A stretch of 64,000 nucleotides of DNA. Source: Mycobacteriales bacterium (GTDB lineage: Bacteria; Actinomycetota; Actinomycetes; Mycobacteriales; SCTD01). Numbering within the stretch: position 1 is the first letter of the stretch; each line of letters starts with the position of its first letter. Under the pieces are notes generated by a model, which ran no database searches, was not told the origin of the DNA, and was given only the letters and a program-made list of their open reading frames with translations. Shown here in pieces: positions 7,480 through 16,032 of the stretch. The position numbers and the translations under genes were made by a program. The stretch spans positions 53,739 through 117,738 of the forward strand of contig JAUJOY010000004.1 of the NCBI GenBank assembly GCA_030447385.1, given 5' to 3'.

Positions 7480-9075
7480 CTAGATCCAGCTGGTGAACCA
7501 CATCCGGCTGCGCCACTGGTCGTAGGACAGGGTCTGGGCCGCCAGCACGGGGTAGAGGTAGGCGAAGTTGACGACGACGAGGGCCACGTAGCTCCCGACT
7601 GCGGCCGCCGAGACCTGCCGCCGGAGCGCCGAGGCGCCCGCGCCGCCGAAGGCCCAGCCGGCCAGCAGCGCGAGCCCGAGGCACATGAACGGGACCGCGG
7701 GCAGGACGTAGAAGACGAACATCGTGCGCCCGTCGAGGTCGTCGCGGATCCAGGGCACGATCGCCGTCAGAACCATGACCAGCACGGTGGCAGCCCGCCA
7801 GTCGCGTCTGGACAGCCACAGCCACAGCAGCGCGAGCAGGGCCGGGATCATCGCCCACCAGATCGCCGGAGTGCCGATGGCGAGCACCTCGCGGGAGCAG
7901 GTGGCGACGACGCAGCCGTACTCGCCGGGGCCGATGTCGGCCGGGTAGTAGTAGGAGATCGGCCGGGCGAGCAGCAGCCAGCCCGCCGGATGCGACTGGT
8001 AGGGGTGCGAGGCCACCAGGGAGTCGTGGAAGGTGAAGATCTCCCGGTGGTACTGCGCCCACGAGCGCAGCCCCTCCGGGAGCAGCCCGACCAGCCCGTC
8101 CGCCGGATGGCTCTGCGCCCACTGCCGGTCCCAGCCGTTGTCGCTGAGGAACCACCCGGCCCAGGACAGGACGTAGACGGCCGCCGGCACGACGAGCAGG
8201 ACCACCAGGAGCCCGGCAGCACTGCGGCGAAGGGTGGAGCGCACCGGCGCCCGCACCCCGGCGGTGCGCCGCGCGCCCACCTCCCAGGCGAACGCGAGCA
8301 GCACGAGCACGGCCACGTAGTAGACCGCGCTCCACTTGGTGGCCAGCGCCGCCCCGAGGCACAGGCCGGCGCCGAGCAGCCACGGCCGCATGCCCAGCCG
8401 CGGGCCCCATCTGCGGGCCAGCTGCTCGTCCTCGGTGGTGGCCAGCCGGCGGCGTACGGCGTCGCGGTCGGCCACCAGGCAGGCGAAGGCGGCGAGCACC
8501 CACCAGGCCAGGAAGATGTCGAGCATCGCCACGCGGCTCTGCACGAAGTGCAGGCCGTCCAGGGCCAGCAGGAGCCCGGCGAGGCAGCCGAGCAGCGTCG
8601 AACCGGTCATCCGGCGCGTGACCCGGACCAGGACCACCACCATGAGCGTCCCGACGACCGCGGCCGCGACCCGCCAGCCGAACTCGTTCACCCCGAACAC
8701 GCGCATCCCGAGGGCGATCAGCCACTTCCCGAGGGGCGGGTGGACGATGAAGCCGGCCTCCCCGGTCGGGGTGCAGCGCATCGCCACCCCAGGTTCGTCC
8801 GGCGCGCTCTCGGTGCCCACCTCGACGCCGAAGCGCAGGAGGTTCTGCGCATCGCACGCGTAGTAGATCTCGTCGAAGATCCGCCCGGCCGGGATGTCCA
8901 GGCGGACCACGCGCAGGACCCCGGCGATCAGGCCGACGAGCAGCGTCGCGAGCCAGCCGCCCCGCCCGGGAGTCGGCGGCAGGATGCGCGTGCGCCACGG
9001 CGCCGCCAGTGGCGCCGGCTGCGGCGCCGGCTGGGGCGCCGGGCTCGGCGCAGCGGCGTCGAGCGTCGCAGTCAT
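7480..9075 (-). CDS. pmt: dolichyl/polyprenyl-phosphate-mannose-protein mannosyltransferase (PMT, GT39)
   Basis: A 531-residue polytopic membrane enzyme that transfers mannose from polyprenyl-phosphomannose to Ser/Thr of secreted proteins. The Pro/Ala-rich N-terminal tail is followed by the first membrane helix and then the catalytic Asp-Glu pair in RIFDEIYYA, and about ten more hydrophobic segments follow. The gene is divergent from rsmI, as recalled for mycobacterial Rv1002c/Rv1003. The ATG at 9075 sits 7 bases after a TAGGGT box on this strand, so it too looks leaderless. Confidence 0.92.
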   Translation of the reverse strand: MTATLDAAAPSPAPQPAPQPAPLAAPWRTRILPPTPGRGGWLATLLVGLIAGVLRVVRLDIPAGRIFDEIYYACDAQNLLRFGVEVGTESAPDEPGVAMRCTPTGEAGFIVHPPLGKWLIALGMRVFGVNEFGWRVAAAVVGTLMVVVLVRVTRRMTGSTLLGCLAGLLLALDGLHFVQSRVAMLDIFLAWWVLAAFACLVADRDAVRRRLATTEDEQLARRWGPRLGMRPWLLGAGLCLGAALATKWSAVYYVAVLVLLAFAWEVGARRTAGVRAPVRSTLRRSAAGLLVVLLVVPAAVYVLSWAGWFLSDNGWDRQWAQSHPADGLVGLLPEGLRSWAQYHREIFTFHDSLVASHPYQSHPAGWLLLARPISYYYPADIGPGEYGCVVATCSREVLAIGTPAIWWAMIPALLALLWLWLSRRDWRAATVLVMVLTAIVPWIRDDLDGRTMFVFYVLPAVPFMCLGLALLAGWAFGGAGASALRRQVSAAAVGSYVALVVVNFAYLYPVLAAQTLSYDQWRSRMWFTSWI

Positions 9076-9082
9076 GCCTCCC

Positions 9083-9088
9083 ACCCTA
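9083..9088 (-). promoter_or_regulatory. -10 box of the mannosyltransferase gene, leaderless geometry
   Basis: On the reverse strand TAGGGT ends 7 bases before the ATG at 9075. It lies in the short divergent spacer to rsmI (58 bases between starts). Confidence 0.5.
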
Positions 9089-9133
9089 GAAGGCGGGCGG
9101 CGCCCCGAAGGGCCCTCTGCACGACACTGGGGC

Positions 9134-9970
9134 ATGCCTCTCGTCGTTGCCGGCGCACCGATCGGCCAGGCCGCTGACGCGAGCCCCCGGCTCGCCGCCG
9201 CGCTGGAGGCCGCAGAGGTTATCGCCGCGGAGGACACCCGGCGGCTGCACCGGTTGTGCGCCGACCTGGGGATCTCGCTGACCGGCCGGGTCGTGAGCTA
9301 CTTCGACGGCAACGAGCAGCAGCGCACAGCCGGACTGCTGGAGGCGCTGCGGGCCGGGCAGCGCGTCGTGCTCGTCACCGACGCGGGGATGCCCATGGTG
9401 TCCGACCCCGGTTACCGGCTCGTCGCGGCCGCCGCCGCGGAGGACCTGCCGGTCACCTGCGTCCCGGGGCCGTCCGCGGTGACGGCGGCGCTGGCCCTCA
9501 GCGGGCTCCCTACGGACCGCTTCTGCTTCGAGGGGTTCCTGCCGCGAAAGCCCGGCGAGCGCCGGGCCCGGCTGCGCGAGCTGCAGGCCGAGCGGCGGAC
9601 CTGCGTGCTGTTCGAGGCGCCGCACCGCCTCGCGGACGCACTTGCCGACATGTCCTCGGTCCTCGGGCCGCAGCGCCGGGCGGTCGTGTGCCGCGAACTG
9701 ACCAAGACCTACGAGGAGGTCGTACGCGGGACGCTGGCCGAGCTGGTCGCCTGGGCCGAGGCAGGCGTACGCGGTGAGGTGACGCTGGTGCTCCAAGGCG
9801 CTGCCCCGCCGCGGGTCGAGCTGACACCGCAGGCGCTGGCCGCGCTGGTCGGGCGCCGCGAGGAGGCCGGCCTCACCCGCAAGGAGGCCCTCGCCGCCGT
9901 GGCCGCCGAGACCGGGCGGCCCAAGCGCGAGGTCTACGACGCGGTCGTGGCCGCGAAGCCGTCGCGCTGA
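9134..9970 (+). CDS. rsmI: 16S rRNA (cytidine-1402-2'-O)-methyltransferase
   Basis: A 278-residue SAM-dependent enzyme that methylates the ribose of C1402 in the ribosomal P site. It has the tetrapyrrole-methylase fold: LVVAGAPIGQ at the start, AAEDTRR, TDAGMPMVSDPGYRLV, and CVPGPSAVTAALALSGLPTDRF. The first loop reads AGAPIGQ rather than the commoner TPIGN. The C-terminal helical segment with ELTKTYEEVVRG is typical. Start is the ATG at 9134; no ribosome binding site is seen. Confidence 0.94.
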   Translation: MPLVVAGAPIGQAADASPRLAAALEAAEVIAAEDTRRLHRLCADLGISLTGRVVSYFDGNEQQRTAGLLEALRAGQRVVLVTDAGMPMVSDPGYRLVAAAAAEDLPVTCVPGPSAVTAALALSGLPTDRFCFEGFLPRKPGERRARLRELQAERRTCVLFEAPHRLADALADMSSVLGPQRRAVVCRELTKTYEEVVRGTLAELVAWAEAGVRGEVTLVLQGAAPPRVELTPQALAALVGRREEAGLTRKEALAAVAAETGRPKREVYDAVVAAKPSR

Positions 9971-9980
9971 CCCACCCCCG

Positions 9981-10046
9981 CGCTGATCGTGGGGTTGTTG
10001 CCCACCTGCTGAGCCCGCCGGTCGGGCACGAACTCCATGATCGGCG
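9981..10046. repeat. dispersed palindromic repeat, copy 1
   Basis: A 12-base left arm (9985-9996, GATCGTGGGGTT) pairs with the right arm (10031-10042, AACTCCATGATC) using two G-U pairs, with CGC/GCG outside. The loop of 34 bases contains CCTGCTGAGC and CGGGCA, which are also in copy 2 at 25041-25102. It lies between rsmI and metG and could act as a terminator-like hairpin. Confidence 0.8.
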
Positions 10047-10065
10047 GGGGTTCTGGGGGCGGAAC

Positions 10066-10071
10066 TAGGCT
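10066..10071 (+). promoter_or_regulatory. -10 box of metG, leaderless geometry
   Basis: TAGGCT ends 7 bases before the metG ATG at 10079. The spacer is cytosine-rich and has no ribosome binding site, so a leaderless mRNA is expected. Confidence 0.55.
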
Positions 10072-10078
10072 CCCCCGC

Positions 10079-11887
10079 ATGTCCCGCCACATCCTGACCG
10101 CCGTCGCCTGGCCCTACGCCAACGGACCGCGTCACATCGGCCACGTCGCCGGTTTCGGCGTGCCCTCGGACGTGTTCAGCCGCTACCAGCGGATGGCCGG
10201 CAACTCCGTGCTGATGGTCAGCGGGACCGACGAGCACGGCACGCCGATCCAGGTGCAGGCGGACCGCGAGGGGCTCAGCGCGCGAGAGCTCGCCGACCGC
10301 TACAACCGCGTGATCGCCGAGGACCTGCAGGGCCTCGGGCTGTCCTACGACCTGTTCACGCGCACGACGACGCGCAACCACTACTCCGTCGTGCAGACCA
10401 TCTTCACGGCCCTCCACGACAACGGCTACATCGTGGAAAGGCCTCAGCTGTCGGCAATCTCACCGTCCACCGGCCGGGGGCTCCCCGACCGCTACGTCGA
10501 GGGGACCTGCCCGATCTGCGGGTACGACGGCGCCCGCGGCGACCAGTGCGACAGCTGCGGCAACCAGCTCGACCCGCAGGACCTTCTCTCCCCCCGTAGC
10601 AAGATCGACGGCGAGATCCCGGTGTTCGTCGAGAGCGCGCAGTTCTTCCTGGAGCTCCCGGCGTTCGCCGAGGCACTCGGCGGGTGGCTGCAGACGCGCA
10701 CCGACTGGCGCCCGAACGTCCTCAAGTTCAGCCAGAACCTGCTGAAGGACCTGCGCCCGCGGGCCATCACCCGCGACCTCGACTGGGGCGTGCCCATTCC
10801 ACTGCCCGGGTGGTCCGAGCGCGAGGACAAGCGGCTCTACGTCTGGTTCGACGCGGTCATCGGCTACCTGTCGGCGTCGGTCGAGTGGGCCCGGCGCACC
10901 GGCGACCCGGATGCGTGGCGAGCGTTCTGGCAGCCGGGCGCGGACACCGGCTCCTACTACTTCATGGGCAAGGACAACGTCGTCTTCCACTCGGTCATCT
11001 GGCCGGCGCTGCTGCTCGGGGCGAGCGGGAGGCCGACCGGCGCGCCTGGGGCCTACGGCGAGCTCGCGCTGCCGGACGAGGTGGTCAGCAGCGAGTTCCT
11101 CACCATGGAGGGGCGCAAGTTCTCCTCGTCCCGCAGCGTCGTGATCTACGTGCGCGACTTCCTCGAGCGCTACGGCGCCGACGCCCTGCGCTACTACCTC
11201 GCGGCGGCCGGGCCGGAGAGCAGCGACACCGACTTCACGTGGGAGCACTTCGTCACCCGCAACAACACCGAGCTGGTCGCCGGCTGGGGCAACCTGGTCA
11301 ACCGCACCGTGTCGATGGTCGAGAAGAACCTCGGCGCCATCCCGCCGGCGGAGGAGCTGCTCGGTCCCGACCAGGAGGCGCTCGCGGCGTCCGCGGCCGC
11401 CTTCGCCCCGATCGGCGCGCTGCTCGGCAGGTCACAGCAGAAGGCAGCCCTCACCGAGGCGATGAGGGTGGTGACCGACGCCAACCGCTACCTGTCCGAC
11501 CAGGCGCCGTGGAAGCTCTCGCACGACCCCGCCCGGCGCGACACCGTCCTGCACGTCGCGCTGCAGCTGGTCGACGACGCCAAGACGCTGCTCACGCCGT
11601 TCCTGCCGAACAGCTCGGAGAAGGTGCACCGCATGCTCGGTGGCACCGCGGCCTGGAGCGGCTGGCCGGAGCTGCGTGAGGTCGAGGACCTCGACGGCGG
11701 ACCCGGCTACCCGGTGCTCATGGGGGACTACGACACCGAGGCGGTCTGGGAGAGCCGGCCGATCCGGGTCGGGCAGCGGCTGGACAAGCCGGTGCCGCTG
11801 TTCGCCAAGCTCGACCCGTCGGTCGTCGGGGACGAGCTGCGGCGGCTGGAGGAAGCAGCGGGCAGGCCGGAGAGGGACAGGGCATGA
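10079..11887 (+). CDS. metG: methionyl-tRNA synthetase
   Basis: A 602-residue class I synthetase charging tRNA-Met. The HIGH motif is RHIGHVAG near residue 20; the zinc knuckle [18 protein letters not shown] is near residue 145; the KMSKS position reads [10 protein letters not shown] near residue 348, a degenerate form seen in one MetRS branch. The N-terminus [11 protein letters not shown] is typical. An in-frame start at 10037 would translate the palindromic repeat, so the ATG after the TAGGCT box is used. It ends in an ATGA overlap with tatD. Confidence 0.96.
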   Translation: MSRHILTAVAWPYANGPRHIGHVAGFGVPSDVFSRYQRMAGNSVLMVSGTDEHGTPIQVQADREGLSARELADRYNRVIAEDLQGLGLSYDLFTRTTTRNHYSVVQTIFTALHDNGYIVERPQLSAISPSTGRGLPDRYVEGTCPICGYDGARGDQCDSCGNQLDPQDLLSPRSKIDGEIPVFVESAQFFLELPAFAEALGGWLQTRTDWRPNVLKFSQNLLKDLRPRAITRDLDWGVPIPLPGWSEREDKRLYVWFDAVIGYLSASVEWARRTGDPDAWRAFWQPGADTGSYYFMGKDNVVFHSVIWPALLLGASGRPTGAPGAYGELALPDEVVSSEFLTMEGRKFSSSRSVVIYVRDFLERYGADALRYYLAAAGPESSDTDFTWEHFVTRNNTELVAGWGNLVNRTVSMVEKNLGAIPPAEELLGPDQEALAASAAAFAPIGALLGRSQQKAALTEAMRVVTDANRYLSDQAPWKLSHDPARRDTVLHVALQLVDDAKTLLTPFLPNSSEKVHRMLGGTAAWSGWPELREVEDLDGGPGYPVLMGDYDTEAVWESRPIRVGQRLDKPVPLFAKLDPSVVGDELRRLEEAAGRPERDRA

Positions 11888-12711
11888 GGCGCGGCGAGCC
11901 CCGGGACGGCGCGCCGCCGCCGCTGCCCGAGCCGCTGGCGGTCGAGGTGCTCGACAGCCACGCCCACCTCGACATCATGGGTGTCGACGTCGAGGAGGCT
12001 CTGCTCGCCGCGAGGTCGGTCGGGATCGGCGTCGTCGTGCAGGTCGGGGTGGACGTCGCCTCGAGCCACTGGTCCGCGGAGCTGGCCACGCGCTACGAGC
12101 AGGTGCACGCGGCCGTTGCCCTGCACCCCAACGAGGCGGGCCGCGGCGCCGCCACCGACGAGGCACTGCGGGAGATCGAGCGGCTCGCCGGGCTGGACCA
12201 CGTCAAGGCGGTCGGGGAGACCGGCCTCGACCACTACCGCACCGAGGCGGCAGAGGGCCACCGCCTGCAGGAGGAGAGCTTCCGGGCGCACATCGCGATC
12301 GCCAAGCGCACCGGCAAGGCGCTGGTCGTGCACGACCGGGACGCCCACGACGACGTCCTGCGGGTGCTGGCTGAGGAGGGCCCGCCGGAGCGGGTGGTCT
12401 TCCACTGCTTCTCCGGGGACGCCGCCATGGCCCGCACCTGCGCCGACCGCGGCTACTACCTCAGCTTCGCGGGGCCGGTCACCTTCAGGGCCAACGACGA
12501 CCTGCGGGCCGCGGCGCAGGCCGCGCCGGTCGAGCTGCTGCTGGTGGAGACCGACGCGCCGTTCCTCACCCCGATGCCGTTTCGCGGGCGGCCGAACGCG
12601 CCCTACCTCGTCCCGCTCACCGTCCGCTCGCTGGCCCAGACGAAGGGGCTGGAGGTCGACGAGCTGTGCTCCGCCCTCGCCGAGAACGGGCGACGCGCGT
12701 TCGGGTACTAG
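11884..12711 (+). CDS. tatD: TatD-family metal-dependent hydrolase (DNase)
   Basis: A 275-residue TIM-barrel hydrolase. Metal ligands are visible in DSHAHLD near residue 25, GETGLDHYR near residue 115, [10 protein letters not shown] near residue 145, CFSGD and ETDAPFL. Family members act as 3'-5' exonucleases or deacylases. The start overlaps the metG stop by ATGA, the same metG-tatD-rpf-ksgA-ispE order recalled in mycobacteria. Residues 1-20 are a proline/arginine-rich extension before the conserved core. Confidence 0.93.
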   Translation: MRRGEPRDGAPPPLPEPLAVEVLDSHAHLDIMGVDVEEALLAARSVGIGVVVQVGVDVASSHWSAELATRYEQVHAAVALHPNEAGRGAATDEALREIERLAGLDHVKAVGETGLDHYRTEAAEGHRLQEESFRAHIAIAKRTGKALVVHDRDAHDDVLRVLAEEGPPERVVFHCFSGDAAMARTCADRGYYLSFAGPVTFRANDDLRAAAQAAPVELLLVETDAPFLTPMPFRGRPNAPYLVPLTVRSLAQTKGLEVDELCSALAENGRRAFGY

Positions 12712-13040
12712 GACCTACGACCACGTCGGAGCCCGGGGACGTTGGAGTAGGGGCACGTCCGGGTGTCGGGACACGATCCACAGTCGTGGGCGGGCTCACA
12801 ATTGTCGACATCAAGCTCGCCTGACCTGCGGTTTCGCCCCCACTTCGGGCTCCAGGCGGGGCTCGAAGCGCCACCAGGGCCCCACTGGCAGTTGTCCTAG
12901 AGCGTTCTGCCCCTTACGTTCCCCTGTCAACGCCGGGAACGTGGACGTCTGTCCGGCCGCGACCCCCTGCCGGACGAAGGCCCGAGAGGCGGGGAGTGGC
13001 GGCTGTCCGCCTGCCCGGGAAGCGCGAGCCTCGGAGCAAC
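12712..13040 (+). promoter_or_regulatory. 329-base structured spacer and probable leader of the rpf gene
   Basis: No coding signal is seen. The stretch holds several inverted repeats: 12789-12796 with 12814-12821 (8 pairs, one G-U), 12916-12923 ACGTTCCC with 12935-12942 GGGAACGT (8 perfect pairs, loop 11), and 12951-12957 GTCCGGC with 12969-12975 GCCGGAC (7 perfect pairs, loop 11). Cell-wall hydrolase genes of actinobacteria often have structured leaders, some binding cyclic di-AMP; no match to that consensus could be recognised by eye. Confidence 0.45.
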
Positions 13041-14222
13041 GTGAGTCGCAGATCCTCGTCCCGGCACGCCGCACCGTCGCGGCTGCGCAGCCGGGAGACG
13101 GCCGTACCTGTCCTGATCGCGGCTGTGCTGGGCGCCAACGTCACCGCCGGAACGGCGTGGGTGGCGAGCTCCAAGACGGTGACCCTGTCGGTCGACGGGC
13201 AGCTGCGGCAGGTCGACTTCCGGGGAAGCACCGTCGGGGACCTGCTCGCCGCGGCCGGCCTGTCGGTCGGGGAGCACGACCTGCTCGTGCCTGCCGCGTC
13301 CGCGGCACTGGAGGACGGGGCGAAGGTCGCCGTGCGCCGCGGCCGGGAGATCGAGCTCGTGGTCGACGGGCAGCCGCGGCGGGTATGGGTGACCGCTGCC
13401 TCCGTCGACGAGGCGCTGGCGCAGGTCGGGCTGCGGGAGGAGAACCTGGCGCTGTCGGCCTCGCGCTCGCGCGCGATCCCGCTGGACGGCTTCCGCCTGC
13501 AGGTGATCACGAGCAAGCGCATCACGGTGCTGGCCGACAACGCCGCGCAGGAGCGGGAGACCACCGCCGCCACCGTTGCCGAGGCCCTGGCCGAGCTGGG
13601 TCTGGTGGCCGACGGCGACGACCGGCTGTCGGCGCTGCGCACGGACCCGGTCACCGAGGGCATGTCGGTGCGCCTCGTCCGGGTCGTCGTCGAGCGGATC
13701 GAGGAGCAGGCTGCGGTCCCGTTGGAGACCGTGCAGCGGCGGGACCCCGCCCTGCCCGTCGGCCAGACCAAGGAGCTCACCGCCGGCAAGGAGGGGCTCA
13801 TCCGGCGCACCGTCGAGCGGGTGATCGCGGACGGGGTGCTCGAGAAGAGCACGGTGCTCTCGGCCACTGCGGTCTCCGCCCCCGTCTCCCGCGTCGTCGC
13901 GGTGGGGACGAAGCCGCGCACCGCCAGCGCGCCGGCCCCGGCCTCGGCTCCCGCTCCGGCCCGCCGCGGCACCGCAGGCGCCGCCTCGCTGAACTGGGCC
14001 GCTCTGGCTCGCTGCGAGTCGGGCGGCAACCCCCGAGCGCTGAGCCCCGGCGGCAGGTACCGCGGGCTGTACCAGTTCTCGCTCGCCACCTGGCGCGGCA
14101 TCGGTGGCAGCGGGGACCCCATCGACAACACCCCCGAGGAGCAGACCTACCGGGCCAAGCTGCTCTACCAGCGCAGCGGCGCCGGTCAGTGGCCGCACTG
14201 CGGCCCGCGCCTGTTCAGCTAG
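13041..14222 (+). CDS. rpfB: RpfB-type resuscitation-promoting factor (DUF348-G5-Rpf)
   Basis: A 393-residue secreted or membrane-anchored muralytic protein that cleaves peptidoglycan and stimulates regrowth. A basic N-terminus and hydrophobic helix ([19 protein letters not shown]) are followed by three DUF348 repeats, each with a DG or DN turn and a TVxxxLAxxGL helix, a G5 domain, a Pro/Ala linker and the Rpf domain. The catalytic glutamate lies in LARCESGGN and the disulfide partner in WPHCG at the C-terminus. GTG 13041 has GGAG 6 bases upstream; the in-frame GTG at 12996 would add 15 residues and has weaker support. Confidence 0.92.
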   Translation: MSRRSSSRHAAPSRLRSRETAVPVLIAAVLGANVTAGTAWVASSKTVTLSVDGQLRQVDFRGSTVGDLLAAAGLSVGEHDLLVPAASAALEDGAKVAVRRGREIELVVDGQPRRVWVTAASVDEALAQVGLREENLALSASRSRAIPLDGFRLQVITSKRITVLADNAAQERETTAATVAEALAELGLVADGDDRLSALRTDPVTEGMSVRLVRVVVERIEEQAAVPLETVQRRDPALPVGQTKELTAGKEGLIRRTVERVIADGVLEKSTVLSATAVSAPVSRVVAVGTKPRTASAPAPASAPAPARRGTAGAASLNWAALARCESGGNPRALSPGGRYRGLYQFSLATWRGIGGSGDPIDNTPEEQTYRAKLLYQRSGAGQWPHCGPRLFS

Positions 14223-14232
14223 CGCGAGCCGG

Positions 14233-15078
14233 GTGGCGGCGGACGCGCTCCTCAGTGCTGCCGACGTCCGAGCCCTGGCGGCTCGGCTGGGGCTGCGACC
14301 GACCAAGACGCTCGGGCAGAACTTCGTCGTCGATCCCAACACGGTCCGGCGCCTCGTGCGCACCGCGGGAGTCGGCCCGGGCGACGTCGTCGTGGAGGTC
14401 GGCCCCGGGCTCGGGTCGTTGACGCTCGGGCTGCTCCAGGCGGCGGACCGGGTCGTTGCCGTCGAGGTCGATCCGCTGCTCGCGGCCGAGCTCCCCTCCA
14501 CGGTCCTGGCGCGGCTGCCGGAGCACGCCGACCGGCTGCAGGTCGTGGCGCAGGATGCGCTCACGGTGGCGGCGCTGCCCGGCCCGCCGCCCACCGCGCT
14601 GGTCGCGAACCTCCCGTACAACGTGGCCGTCCCCGTCCTGCTGCGCATGCTCGAGCAGCTGCCGACGCTGCGCAGGGGGCTGGTGATGGTGCAGGCCGAG
14701 GTCGCGGATCGGCTCGTGGCGGCACCGGGCACGCGCACCTACGGCATCCCGTCGGTGAAGGCGGCCTGGTACGCCCAGCTCCGCCGGGCAGGGTCGGTCG
14801 GCCGCACCGTCTTCTGGCCCGTGCCGAACGTGGACTCCGGGCTGGTCTCCTTCTTGCGGCGGGACCCGCCGCAGGGGGACCGGGCAGCCACCTTCGCGGT
14901 CATCGATGCGGCGTTCGCCCAGCGGCGCAAGACGCTGCGGGCGGCCCTCGCCGGGTGGGCCGGCTCCCCCGACGCCGCCGAGCAGCGGCTGCGCGCTGCC
15001 GGGATCGACCCGGGTGCGCGCGGTGAGGTGCTCGGTGTCGCGGAGTTCGCCCGCCTCGCCGCCACCCCCGTAGGCTGA
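14233..15078 (+). CDS. ksgA: 16S rRNA dimethyladenosine transferase (A1518/A1519)
   Basis: A 281-residue SAM-dependent enzyme that dimethylates two adenines in helix 45 of 16S rRNA. Visible motifs are [11 protein letters not shown] near residue 30, [15 protein letters not shown] (SAM motif I), AQDAL and [11 protein letters not shown] (motif IV, NLPY). The C-terminal [10 protein letters not shown] is the conserved basic helix. Start GTG 14233 is 10 bases after the rpf stop. The last codons overlap a TAGGCT box that could drive ispE. Confidence 0.95.
   Translation: MAADALLSAADVRALAARLGLRPTKTLGQNFVVDPNTVRRLVRTAGVGPGDVVVEVGPGLGSLTLGLLQAADRVVAVEVDPLLAAELPSTVLARLPEHADRLQVVAQDALTVAALPGPPPTALVANLPYNVAVPVLLRMLEQLPTLRRGLVMVQAEVADRLVAAPGTRTYGIPSVKAAWYAQLRRAGSVGRTVFWPVPNVDSGLVSFLRRDPPQGDRAATFAVIDAAFAQRRKTLRAALAGWAGSPDAAEQRLRAAGIDPGARGEVLGVAEFARLAATPVG
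15071..15076 (+). promoter_or_regulatory. possible -10 box of ispE inside the ksgA end
   Basis: TAGGCT overlaps the first base of the ksgA stop codon (15076-15078). Transcription from here would start near 15083 and give ispE a leader of about 26 bases ending in GGAG at 15100-15103, just upstream of the CTG at 15109. Confidence 0.4.
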
Positions 15079-15108
15079 GCGACGTCCCCGTCGAGCTCTG
15101 GAGCCCTT

Positions 15109-16032
15109 CTGCCCCCCCGTCGCGCCGCGGACAGGTCCGTCACCGTCCGCGCGCCGGCGAAGGTCAACCTGCACCTGGCCGTGGGACAGCTGCGGGAGGA
15201 CGGCTACCACCACCTCACCACCGTCTTCCAGGCCGTGAGCCTGTACGACGAGGTCACCGTGACCCGGTCCAGCTCGCTCACGGTGACCGTCGAGGGGGAG
15301 GGCGCGGACCTCGTACCTCCCGACCAGAGCAACCTCGCGGCGCGCGCCGTCGAGCTGCTCGCCGCGCGCAGCGGACACGAGGCGCGCGTGGCGATCTCCA
15401 TCCGCAAGGGCATCCCGGTCGCGGGCGGCTGCGCGGGCGGCTCGGCCGACGCTGCCGCCGCCCTGGTCGCGGCCGACGCGCTGTGGGGCACCGAGTGGAC
15501 GCGGGACCAGCTCGCGGCGGCGGGCGCCGAGCTCGGCAGCGACGTCCCCTTCGCCCTGCACGGCGGTACGGCGCTCGGCACCGGACGCGGCGAGCGGCTC
15601 ACGCCGGTGCTCGAGCAGGGGACCTACTCCTGGGTGCTCGCCCTGTCCTCGCCCGGCCTGTCCACCCCGGCGGTCTACGCCGAGCTGGACCGCCAGCGCT
15701 GCGCCGGACCCGTCGGGCTGGTGCCCGACCCGGCGGAGGTGCTGGCGGCGCTGCGGCAGGGCGACGCGGCAGCGCTGGGCGCGGCTCTCGCGAACGACCT
15801 GCAGCCCGCGGCGCTGGCTCTGCAGCCCGGGCTGCGCTCGCTGCTCGAGACGGCTCGCTCGATCGGCGCCCTCGGCGCCATCGTGTCCGGCTCGGGACCC
15901 ACGGTCGCCGTGCTCGCCCGCGACGCCGACCACGCGGACTCCCTCGCCGCGGCCCTGTCGGCCAGGGGCTGGGCCCGGGTCCGCCGGGCCGACGGCCCCG
16001 TGCCGGGGGCCCGGGTGGTCGAGGCGCGCTAG
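15109..16032 (+). CDS. ispE: 4-diphosphocytidyl-2-C-methyl-D-erythritol kinase, probable CTG start
   Basis: A GHMP-family kinase of the MEP isoprenoid pathway, 307 residues if begun at CTG 15109. The substrate-binding N-terminus VRAPAKVNLHLAVGQLREDGYH and the ATP loop PVAGGCAGGSADAAA are intact, as is GSGPTVAVL near the C-terminus. No ATG, GTG or TTG exists in frame between the ksgA stop at 15078 and the GTG at 15181, which would delete the conserved APAKVNLHL strand. CTG 15109 has GGAG five bases upstream and is the best candidate. Its TAG stop is part of the IS target duplication. Confidence 0.88.
   Translation: MPPRRAADRSVTVRAPAKVNLHLAVGQLREDGYHHLTTVFQAVSLYDEVTVTRSSSLTVTVEGEGADLVPPDQSNLAARAVELLAARSGHEARVAISIRKGIPVAGGCAGGSADAAAALVAADALWGTEWTRDQLAAAGAELGSDVPFALHGGTALGTGRGERLTPVLEQGTYSWVLALSSPGLSTPAVYAELDRQRCAGPVGLVPDPAEVLAALRQGDAAALGAALANDLQPAALALQPGLRSLLETARSIGALGAIVSGSGPTVAVLARDADHADSLAAALSARGWARVRRADGPVPGARVVEAR

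Noticed and set aside
12712-13040. Cyclic di-AMP riboswitch upstream of rpf
   Set aside because: Considered because this class controls rpf genes in other actinobacteria; conserved blocks of that riboswitch could not be found by eye.
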